A stretch of 64,000 nt of DNA from the NCBI GenBank assembly GCA_004369085.1, contig ML210276.1, forward strand, positions 23,080-87,079, read 5' to 3'. The notes beneath the pieces were generated by a model, which was not told where the DNA came from, made no database searches, and saw only the letters and a program-made list of their open reading frames with translations. Source of the DNA: Coprinopsis marcescibilis (Eukaryota; Basidiomycota; Agaricomycetes; Agaricales; Psathyrellaceae). Both the position numbers and the translations under genes were made by a program. Below, one piece after another: positions 46,354 through 56,813 of this stretch (the stretch's first letter is position 1; every line of letters begins with the position of its first letter).

Positions 46354-49300
46354 CTACTCAGCAACTTCTGTATCTACTTGAGCTCGAGCTCGAGGTCTAG
46401 GCTTGGGCCGAGGTCGAAGTTCTACTTTGAGAGGAACCTCCTCACCAGCACCTCCCACAAACGCCTCATCCGAGTCACTACCATCCTCACCTCCCACTTC
46501 ACTCTGCTTCTTCTTCCCTTTACCCTTCCCTTTCAAACTCTTACCCTTCACAGGCGCCTTCCTCCTCTTCTTCGTCGACACCTGCTCACTCTCACCTTCC
46601 CCCTCACCTCCACTCTCCCTCCCACCCGCACTCGCACTCCTCACCCTCTTCCTCCTAAACTCCTTCACAACCTGCTGCAGCCTCTTACTCGCATACGCCT
46701 GCCGCTGCCTCGGCGCAACAGTCCCACTCCCCTGCCCAATCTCAAAAAAGTCGTTCAAATTCCCCTGCCTGTTCACCGCTTTCTCCCGCGAGCGTCTGTT
46801 CACCTTTTGGATGATCGGCAGCAGCAGTTCGTCCACCTTTGTTTGGCTCCACCCCAGTTCATCTTTCAAAAACCTGTCGAGTTAAGAACTTGTTAAAAAT
46901 ATAATCCGGTGGTGAGATTGGGAGAAAGGACTTGCGTTCGTAAGCCGTCGAGATCCGGCATGGCCCATTTGAACGGCTCGTCGGAGCTATCAACGTTTGG
47001 ATGATAGTACGCATCCCTCTGCAAAAAACTCATAAGCTCAAACACCCTCCCATCCAACACCACACTCACCACAGCAGTGTTCGGCCAATCACTCGAGATA
47101 TACAGATCCTTAAACTTTCTCTTCTACCAAACGCCCAATCAGAACCTCTCTAACCCACCCATAAAAAAAAGAGAAACCACTCACAAACATCTTTCTAAAC
47201 TTACTCCCACTCTCCTCCCCATCCTTCCCCATCTGCACCTTCATCCACCACTCCTTAAACCTCCACAAGCCCTCCTTGCCCGGAAACTCCTTCAAAAGTT
47301 CCATAGCCACAACGGGGCCCACGCCGCTAATGCCCTCCGTATAATCGCTTCCCAGCAAATACGCCAGCTGCACCAACGTGTCCCTGTCCAGCCCCAGCTC
47401 CTTCTCCAGATCGGACAGCAAAAAGCACTCGACAGTCTTGCTCTGATTAAACATGTTCTTGAACACCCGCGCGGCGCCAAACAGAAAGACGTCGCTGTCG
47501 TCCGTGATCACGCCGTCTACAAGCCCCAGCGAGACCAGCTCGGCGCACTGAGCCTCAGCCTCCATCGGCGCCGTAACATACGGGATCCCAAACAACCTCA
47601 ACATCATCTACACCATACACCCCCCATCCATAATCAGCACCACTGTACAACCAAAGCACCCGCCAGCCGAGGGGAAACAGCAAAAAACTCACCATAATCT
47701 GGTTAATCATCTGCACCGAAACATCCTCCGCATCCCGCATCGCGGCCATCCGCTGCTGGTTCAGGGTCATAATCTCCTCGTCGATCTCTTTCCGGACCTG
47801 GTTCAGGTCCCGGCCTTTCACCTCCGACACAAACTTTGCAAACTCGCCTTCCTCGGCGTGCAGATCCATCTCGGCTGCCGCGTCGAATCCGTGCTCGTGC
47901 TCGTGCTCGTTCTCGTGTTCGTGTTCTGGTTCGTGCTCGTGCTCGTGGTCCTCCGTCAGACGGTCTCGCCCATGGTCATGGTCATCGTGTTCCTGTTCAC
48001 GGTCGGATTCTACCCGGTTCCCCTCGTCCTCCTGGCGCCCCGTTAGGTGCATACCACGCATATCCGGTGTCCGAGGAGTCCCCGGACGAGAAAGCGACGG
48101 GGAGCGCGTGGAGGGTACGAAAAGAGGCTCAACGCCATCCCTCATGCTCTCTTCCCCCTCCCCCTCCTCCCCCTCTTCCTCTCCTGCCGTTTCTTCCCTA
48201 TCCATGGCACTATCCAGGGTGTTATCCAGGGACCCACGCCCGCTTCGCCCCATACCGTCCACAATGTCACCCACTTCAGCCCGAGGTGAGACAACCGCCG
48301 CATTTGCATTTGCATTCGCCTCAGCAGGATCAATCCCAACCTCCTCCATCTCATCGTCCGACTCGTCCAACACTCTAGGCCGAGGTTCCGCATCAGCCAA
48401 CCTCGACGAACGCGGCGCGGCATCTCCCAAAAGGCCCGTATGCGTGAACAACTCCGTCGGGGCGGGCACAGCAGTTGGATTTGGCGCGAGGGGAGACCCC
48501 ATATCAGCCTGACCAGGCTTAAGACCACCTCGCTCGACATCATCTCGCTCATCTCGCCCCACGCCCCCACCAATCCGCAACGGTTCAATCGGGACAGCCT
48601 CCATATCCTCGTCCGAATCACTCTCATCACCGAACGAAACCTGCGCTTGCGGCGTAGGCGACGCAGCTCTCTCCGTCCCCAACAGCACATTCCGTCCAAA
48701 CACCGCCGACCCCCCTTCCCCACCCTCCTTTTGCTTCAAAGAACCGACATTCGCAAACCGAAGGGCAGTTTCCAGCCGACTTCCACTCGGCGGGGTCACA
48801 TACATGTCCTCCCCGTCCTCCTCATCCTGCACAGTCTTCCCCGCGGACAGATTCGGCGTCTGTGGCAGCGAAGAGTGGCGGTAGGAATCCAGCGTCACCG
48901 CGCTGGAGCTCGCGATCGGTTCGTCGTTCTCGCCCGTTGAGAATCTGACAGTCGACGTTCGGGCCTGATCAAAGGACTGCTGCAACGCGAAAGCCATTTG
49001 CTCGTCATCGTCTTCGTAAGCGTCCGGTTCGTCTTCCTCTTCTAGTATAGGCCCACCAAGGGGGTCGTCGTCGGAATAGTCGCTGTCGGTGGTGTTGAAC
49101 AGGGGGTTTGCCTTGGGTTTGCGACGGATAGGTTTAGCAGGTGGTTTGGTGGTCAGAGGAGCGAGGCCTTTGTCGGTGTTGCGCTTCGAGAGAGCTGCGA
49201 GTGCGTTCTCCTGCTGCCATGCTCGGAGATCAGGGTCTACGGTTGGAATTGAAGGTCTACATTCAAACGATGAGCATACTGTCATCGAGGAGATTCGAAG

Positions 49301-50529
49301 CTAAACCTGCTTACACTTCAACTTCCTCCATATCCTCATCATCATCCGACTCTTCTTTTTCCTCTACTTTGGGCGCTGGAGGGTCTTGGTCGATCTCAAT
49401 CGGCTTCTCGCGAGTGGTACCGGTCGTATCCCTCACACCCAAGATCCACCCTCCAGCCTCATCATTATTCTTAATCAACACATACTCCCGATTCCGCTCA
49501 CTCGCAATCCTCACAGGAATACGTATATTCGCACTCCCAATGCTGTCCGTCGTAAGCAGCAACTGCTGCGTCAACGCGTTCCTCTGCCGCAGATTCGCGA
49601 TCTGCTGCTTGCTAAAGTCGAGCGGCGTCTTGCTCGCGTTCAGCATCTTTTGCAGGCGCGCAAAGGAGGTTTGGCGGGACTTGAGGCGGAGGTCTCCGAT
49701 TATTTCGTACTGGACCTCTGTGGGCAGTTCGCGGAAGCCGGGCGAGTTGAGGTCAAAGTCCTCTGGCCGCATGTCCTCGATGAAGCTGCGGAGTTCTTCT
49801 TCCGTGGCGAGACGCTCGTCTGGGGCGGAGGGCTGGGAGCGCTCGGTGATCACGGCTTCCAAGTCGACGTGCGGGAGCTTGTACGGGTCGTGGTCGTGGT
49901 ACCGGCCTCCTGTTCCCTGCTTTTTGGCGGTCGAAGAGGGCGTGAGGGGCTTAGGGCGGATGGGCGTCTTTGGTGCGTCGGGTTCGAGGTCTTCGAGGTA
50001 GACGAAGCCTTCTGCTTCCTCCGCTGCGGTCTTGGAGCTTGATTTGCCCTTTGCTTGCTCGACGGCTTCTCGTCGCATGCGGGCGGCCAGCAACCGTTCG
50101 GCGAGTCTGGCGTGGCTCAGAGCGGCCCCGGTCTTCTTCTTCCTTCGTTCATTCTACGTAGAACGCTAGCATTAGATAGTCGTAATACGATGTTCTGCGG
50201 CCCGTGGCTCACCAAAGTCGAACGCTTCAGCTCTGGCGCGCCTCCGTCGAACACGAACACGGGCTTGATTCCAAAGAACAAGAGTTTTGCAATCCGGCGA
50301 AGGAAACCGAGGACGTGGGCATTAGCGAGTCCACGGCCTTCCTTGTCGCGCATTGTAGCTTGGAACTGGTATATCCAGATGCTAGAGTCTATAGCCATGA
50401 CCTTGCCCTCCATTGTCTCCAACCTGAAATTCGTGTCAGATTCGAATGAAAGCACGGCTGTGAATGCGACACCTACATTACTGGCCTCCCAACTGGAGTC
50501 AACAGACTCCATAGTGATTTGACACCCAT
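46354..50529 (-). CDS. RAD2: XPG/Rad2 structure-specific endonuclease
   Basis: 3' incision nuclease of nucleotide excision repair, 1265 aa. Exons in transcription order: 50477-50529, 50213-50423, 49315-50153, 47693-49256, 47185-47607, 46936-47123, 46354-46873. The N-terminal nuclease part is [31 protein letters not shown] (first metal Asp) and [16 protein letters not shown] spacer of about 750 residues, acidic and low in complexity, follows, as in yeast Rad2 and human XPG. It includes a helical [17 protein letters not shown] block and a His-Glu repeat. The I domain starts [20 protein letters not shown] and continues with [15 protein letters not shown] and [17 protein letters not shown]. The basic C-terminus has [11 protein letters not shown], probably nuclear targeting. 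The intron at 46874-46935 is of GC-AG type. Confidence 0.95.
47890..47948 (-). repeat. His-Glu coding repeat (GAGCAC-type units)
   Basis: Imperfect hexanucleotide repeat in the RAD2 spacer region, read on the minus strand as alternating His and Glu with a few Asn/Pro interruptions. A slippage-prone, charge-alternating linker. Confidence 0.85.
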
Positions 50530-50799
50530 TGGTAGCCAAAAGGCTCATTCCAGTGTGACGAAAGTGGTAAAGAAAGGGAAAGGTCAGTCACGGAGGATTC
50601 GAGTCATGATGATGGTGGTTCTGGTTCAAGGCATAAACGAGATAAGATTAGATCCTCCGAAATCCCGTTTTGGTTCCGAACAAATAATTATTGGCTCGAG
50701 CTAAAGTTGACCTTGGTCCTCGACATCCACCAGCCAGTCACCGCCGACCACAATGGCCTGGCTCTAAGCATTCTCCGGTGTCTCACCACCCGCTCAGCA

Positions 50800-53265
50800 A
50801 TGCTCAAACCGCCCTTACCTCTGCGCTTGTTCCCCTCAGCAATGCATGCCCGTTCCACGTCAACAACGTCCCCGGCTGCGAAGAAAGCTAAACTACCCCT
50901 TCTGCCACGTCTACCCGTACCCGACTTGAGGGGCACCCTGGATAAATATCTAGCCTCTCTAGAACCAATACTTCTGGAAGATGAAAAACGCGGCGGAATG
51001 TCGTACCAATCTGGGTACACCCTGCGCAAGAAATGGGCGGACGAATTTGAACAGGGAATCGGAAAGGTTCTGCAGGACCGTCTCATAGGTAAGTAAGACC
51101 GCAGAACCCAATTCTACAGGCAGTAAGGCCGACACGTATCTAGCGCTGGACAAGGCCTCGCCGAATAACTGGCTGGACGACAACTTTTGGATAGACAAGG
51201 CCTACATGGAATGGCGGGAACCCCTTCTCGTCAATTCAAACTGGTGGTTGGCGTTCTTCGAAGACGACACGGTTCCTGCCGGAAATCTCAAGGGAGAAAC
51301 CAACAACAACCGTGCAGGTACAACATTCTGGCAGCTACGACGTGCGGCCTGGTTAACCTGGCGCATCCTCGAATTCAAGGACAAAATAGACAGGTAACCA
51401 AGCTCGAGTCTCGTCAATGCCGACAGCTATTTTCTAACAACCTGCACCGCCTCGCTGCTAGACAGGAAGTCCATCCCGATACCACTCGCACTGGTACGCT
51501 GACCGCCGTCGCAGCATACCTCTCGCTTATTTCCGTTTCGCAGGGCTATGGTTCCGAAACAGCACCGCGAAGCTCTTCAACATTGCTCGGATACCAGAGG
51601 CTCTCTGCGACACCTTGTCCAACCCACCGGAAACGCCTACCAAAGAGGCTCGCTCCCTTCTCGTCATGCTTCACGACTGGGCCTACGCAGTACCGGTTTA
51701 CCATCCCCCCATCGGCTTGGAATTGCCCGTCCTAATCTCACCTCGCGAGATCGAAGCCCGTCTCCGGTCTGTGGTTCTAGACGTCGAGGAACGGCTGGCC
51801 AAGGGAGAGAAAGCCTTTCCAATCGGCGTGCTGAGCGCAGACAACCGCGACAAATGGGCTGCCGTACGTCGCATTCGCGTCCCTCCACACCGCGCAAATC
51901 CTAACAATCTCCACAGAACCTGAAGCACCTCTTCTCCGTCAGCCCTGTCAACCGCAAATCCCATCAGGCAATGCTCAACACCGTCATGGGCCTCAGCCTC
52001 GACCACACAACCTACGTCATCCCTTCACCCGCATCCAACCTCTTCCCCCAGTCCAAGGTCCATCACCGCACCGCCGAGCAAAACGCCCTCGACTCCCACC
52101 TCCACACTATCCGCGGCACACCCCTCAACGTCAGCAACCGCTTCTTCGACAAAGCATTCACGCTCATTGTCGACCCGTCCACACGCGCAGGCGCCAGCGG
52201 CGAACACTCGCCATGCGACGCCCTCGTACCAAGCATCGTCGCAGAGTACGGCATCGTCCAAGGCATCGAGATCGATGAGTTTGCTAAACCCATCGCACCG
52301 GCCTCGGCATCATCGTCGACGGAACCAGCTTGGGAACGCTTAGACTGGGTCGCGGATGACAAAATCGCAAAGGAGTGCATCTCTGCGCGGGCACGAGCTG
52401 ACCGAATCATGGACGACTCCGACGACAGTGTCTTGTGGTTCAACGAATACGGCACGGACTGGATCAAGGCTGTCGGTGCGTCCATCCTTCTCCACGACAG
52501 TCGATCGTGCTAACTTTAACTTGTAACCAGCGAAACTGTCACCGGACGCGTACATCCAAATGGCTCTGCAACTCGCATGGTACAAGACCCGAGGAGAGTT
52601 CACCGCAACGTACGAAACAGTCCTCACAAGGATGTTCAAGAATGGCCGAACGGAGACACTTCGCACCTTGACGCGGGATTCGCGCGAATGGGTCCTAAGC
52701 ATGATCGATCCCTCAACTTCAGTGAGCGTCCTATCCCATCTCCGCTAACCAAATTCTCAAAACCACGCACACCCAGAATCAAAACCGCTACCGTGCACTC
52801 CAACGAGCCGTCCAGACACATACCAAGCTGACACGCGAAGCCGCGACTGGCCGCGGAATCGACCGACACCTTCTCGGTTTACAACTCCTGCTCCGTCCAC
52901 CAAGCGGCGAATCCGCCGCACTCTTCGAAGACGAACTCTTCTCGCGCAGCACACAATGGAAACTCAGCACAAGCGGGCTCAGCGCCGGGCATTTATTCAA
53001 GGGGACCGGGTTCGGGGCATCATATGCTGACGGCTACGGCATAAACTGTGCGCAAGCCTACCTTTTTGTTTTTATTCTTCACTCTAACTGTTCCACAGAC
53101 CTCGCAGCACCCAACATCATCAAATTCGGGATAGAATCCAAGTTTACCAGCCCTGTCACATCAACAGAAACCTTCAAATCTGCTGTTGTGGAGTCCCTTA
53201 GAGAAATTCAGCTTATTTCCATCTCTGCTTGCATAGACTCAAATCCCATCTCCAGTCATCTCTAG
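50800..53265 (+). CDS. Carnitine O-acyltransferase family enzyme
   Basis: Transfers acyl groups between CoA and carnitine for shuttling between peroxisome, cytosol and mitochondrion. The product has 692 aa in eight exons (50800-51088, 51144-51393, 51462-51493, 51544-51863, 51917-52475, 52531-52721, 52777-53047, 53099-53265). Early blocks are LPLLPRLPVPDLRGTLDKYL, NNWLDDNFWIDKAYMEWREP and NRAGTTFWQLRRAAWL. The catalytic region reads GASGEHSPCDALVP with the base His. The close is GTGFGASYADGYGINY, then TSPVTSTETFKSAVVESL. Short- to medium-chain (acetyl) preference is likely from overall resemblance to yeast Cat2/Yat1, but chain length is not provable. The N-terminus (MLKPPLPLRLFPSAMHARS) could target mitochondria; a second in-frame ATG at 50842 gives a shorter form. 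The C-terminus SSHL is not a strong PTS1. Confidence 0.9.
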
Positions 53266-53360
53266 ACAGAACATGTAAATCTCATGTAAAATCACACATT
53301 TTATTTAACTTATTTCATACATCATACATGATACAAGTACATGAGTTTCCTATATTTCCT

Positions 53361-53430
53361 ATCTTTTCAGGAAAGAATTTGCCTGCCCCCAAAATAAAAT
53401 GAGAACAGTCAAATTCTTACCTGAAAAGAT
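53361..53430. repeat. Long inverted repeat between convergent genes
   Basis: Arms of about 20 nt (53361-53380 and 53411-53430) are reverse complements with a single mismatch, separated by 30 nt. The left arm begins ATCTTTTCAGG and the right ends CCTGAAAAGAT. It lies between the carnitine acyltransferase stop and the helicase stop, in A/T-rich DNA. It may be a shared 3'-end structure or the remnant of a small inverted-repeat element. Confidence 0.7.
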
Positions 53431-53555
53431 CAAGAAAAGATAAATAAAAAACATACTGCAAACATATCCAGCATTCAAAAAACACAAAAATGTGAAATCA
53501 GAAGTTGAGAAATATGAGCATAGGGGGTGAATCATGGATAAATCCAACGAAAAAA

Positions 53556-56487
53556 TTAGACCTGAATGGAATCAACAGTAGCCCAGATCTTGCTGCCAAA
53601 CTTCTCCTCCATCTTCTCAAGAAAATCACCTACAAGGCAGTCATTTCCACGTCCCTCCAAAAAGCTTCTGTTACAGATAATATACATGCCCTGCTTGCAG
53701 CGAGTAAGCATGACATTTGTTCTGCGTAGATTGGCCAGGAAGCCCAGTGCCCTAGAACGGACAAGGGATATAATGATGAAATCTTCTTCATTGCCTAAAA
53801 TTTTAATATTAATATTGAATGGAAAGTGAAGAGAGATAAAAGAAGGCTAACCTTGGAAAGCATCAACGTTGAAACAGGTGTCCTCCCACATCAATCCCTC
53901 AGTCTCCCTCATCTCGTTCTCAATCAACCGTGTTTGGGCATCATATGGGGTGATAATCTTGTACTTCTTCTCTGCATCCTGGAGCTTTTGAGCTAATCCA
54001 ATAACTGCATCCTTCTCTAGTGTATTCTAGAACGGATAAAACAGTTAATACCAAGCTTAAACACCAAATGGGCCAAAAGGAGTCAGGACGTACCTTCCAA
54101 GAGCCCTTGCCATCAGTTTCCTCTCTCCCAGCAGAAATATCAATGAAGTAGCATGCAGGAGCTGTATCAGGCACTTTGTGGAGTGGGTTTGAGCCAAGTT
54201 GGTCATCATAGACACAAGAGGATATAATGTTTCCAATCTGGGGAGGCATCCGGTCTGGAATATATTAGAATAAAGCCAAAAATCAAATATAATCTGCTTA
54301 CATTGAGTATTGAGGAAAATAACTTCATTCTTGAGGTGGGGTACTTCGAAAATGCTCTGGAGTGTCTTCAGATCCTCTTCGCCATGTGGTGGTACTGTAA
54401 AAACCAAATCAATTAAATTATAATAAATTTAAAAGAAAACAAAAAGAAAATCAAAGCAAAAGCACATACACTGTTTATCATCCCCAATGAAGCATATTTT
54501 GCGGAGAGTCTTGCTGAAGTTCTCAAGCACAGAGAAGTAGTTGCCAATCTCAATTTGACTGGCTTCATCAACAATGAGAAGTTGGAGTGGCACTTGCTGG
54601 GTGAATCTCTTCACATGGTAGTTAGAAAGCATGGAAAGAGTGCACAGAACCACTTTGCAGCCCTTGAATTCCTCCTTTGGATGGACTTGACTGAAACGGG
54701 TTGAGACTATCATGTGGGCCTTGAGGGTTTCATCATAAAGATGTTCATGCCTGGAACACAGAACAGTGAGTGAGATTGTTATAAATAATGGCATTATTCA
54801 AGAAAGATTCAAGCAGGAAGGAAAACATACCATTCATGAATAAAGTCTTTTGAGACCAGAATCTTCCAGCCCTCAAATTGGATAGACTGCAGCTTCAGAG
54901 CAATGTTCTTCACAGCCACATTGGACTGGGCAATAAGCCAGATACCGTCGATGGGTTTGTTGGCTGCCATAGCCACACAGCTCCCGATGACAGAGGTTTT
55001 CCCAGTTCCAGGCGGCCCCTGAACGATGACGAGGCGTTTGCGATGGTGTAACATGTTGTTGACGGCTTTCTGCTGCGACCCATTGAGCGTGGGGAGCTCT
55101 GGCGGGGGTGTTTGACGGCCCAGGTTGTCTGATGCTGGGCGAGTGGAGCGCTTTTCCTTTGCCCACTCTGGGGGCCAAACAAGCCCATCCGGTTCTGGGA
55201 ACCAGATGTTGGTGATGAAGGGGCTTGTCTCGAATGCTTCGAGATTGCCCTGAAGCATTCGAAGGACGGCAGCAGCACGATGTTGTTCGGCATTGGTCAA
55301 GCGGTCGCGACCGAATGTCTCGACACTCTGAACCGAAGCGAGGTCGATAACGGTGTTGTGGGAAGTGGTGATGTGGCCGTTGCGTCCGGCGCCTTTGGTA
55401 ATGGTTCCTTGAACAGTGAAGGTACCTCTGGTGTTGTGTACCTCAATCTTTCCTGCCTGTAGAGAGAAAGAATAAGCATTCGAAACGCTGGACACCATCG
55501 AGAATTTGGCCGACGAACCTTGTCGGAATGGAACTTGTGCTTGTATGCCATCGCCTTTGCCGCAACATTACCCTCCAGGTCTCGCGATACTTCGGTGACT
55601 TGGTGCCTGGTTTCGAGTGACTTGGTGTGGCCGAGTCGAAGAGCGTCCGTTGCCAACTTGACAACCAATTCCCTCTAGTCGATGCAGTCAGAAGGCTGGG
55701 ACGACGAACAAAGAGATTAGACAATCACCTTGCGCTCATCCAGCTTACCCAAATCAATGCGACGAACCGTTTCGCGGGCTTCCTGTGGAAGGAATTCCGC
55801 GACAAGCAACTGTGCCAGCCAGGCCTTCGACGCCAGCTCCACCTTACACCGACGTTCCTCTGGATCGTAGAACCTCGAGGTGAAAAGGCGCTCAATGTTC
55901 CTCTCTTTTGGGCTCATGGCGATGAAGCCTTCGCCCATAGCTGTCTTAACGGTGACAAGCTCATTCCTGTCGTCCGGGGAGAAGGTGTCTTGTACGTCGA
56001 TGGCGTTGGAAACCACAAGCCCGAAAGAGTTACAAATGGAGAGGACGAGGGGAGCCATGTCGAAGCCCACAAGGGGCGCGATGGCGCGACACAGAACTGT
56101 CTCCTCCAGCAACCTGCGAGCCTGACCCCGTTTAGAATTAGAAGTCGAATTCCTCCATCCGTTCCCCTTCTTGCCGTTGAGCTCGATAAGGAGGCCTTGG
56201 TTCTCGTCGACGATTGCCAATGCGAGGACCTTGCCTTTGCTGCCCTCCTCGTAGCCGACGGAGATGCCAATGGGACCTGTGTGGTCGAAAGCTGCGAGAT
56301 CTTCAGCTTTCAGCTTGCTTTCTTTCATAATGACGATGGGAATTCGTCGATTCAGTTTTTCATCTGGTCCGCTGATAAGAGTTTGCGTGAGCGTCATAGA
56401 TTCGTGTTGCAGCGGTAAGGCCATCGCGTCCTCGTCTGAGAGATGGGATTCAGAAAGAGTTACAGCGGAGCCCAAGACTTCCCCCAT
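53556..56487 (-). CDS. UPF1-like superfamily 1 helicase, copy 1
   Basis: Probable RNA/DNA helicase of 829 aa. Exons in transcription order: 55729-56487, 55519-55674, 54831-55456, 54470-54750, 54302-54394, 54094-54254, 53852-54026, 53556-53794. The helicase core is complete: LNGSQQKAVNNML (Q-like motif), GPPGTGKTSVIG (Walker A), AQSNVAVKNIA, VDEASQIEIG (DEAS motif II), FIGDDKQ, NTQYRMPPQIG, KIITPYDAQTRL, NVDAFQGNEEDFIIISLVR (motif V) and NVMLTRCKQGM (motif VI). The first 330 residues are family-specific and contain an acidic/polar N-domain without a zinc finger that I can see. Introns in the core fall at the same codons as in the tandem copy upstream. The 3' half of the gene is visibly richer in A/T than the 5' half. 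Confidence 0.85.
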
Positions 56488-56813
56488 GGCCGCCGATAAC
56501 GATGCCTTGAGGCTTTGTGACCAGCCTCGAGGCAAAGTTTAATCGATGGTGGTGGTGACAGACAAGGAAGCGATGTGGGAGCCGCAGTCGCAACTTCCTT
56601 TCCGAGCCACTCAAGTTTATCAAGCACCAGTCTACATGGGACCGCAGCACAACAAGTGGGTTCTACTTTTCATTACAGATTGACAGTTCCGAGGAGAGTC
56701 CGTAGCGATTCTCTCCAGGGAGTACCTTGACACGTTTCTCCCACCAAGTTTGCAATAAAACGACGAGATTTAACTAGTATGTACAACGATGATAGACGAA
56801 CTTAATCTATGAA

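Noticed and set aside
47836..49304. Several plus-strand frames of 130-180 codons opposite RAD2 exon 4
   Set aside because: They mirror the acidic, repeat-rich RAD2 spacer on the other strand and give Arg/Pro/Ser-rich translations without motifs.
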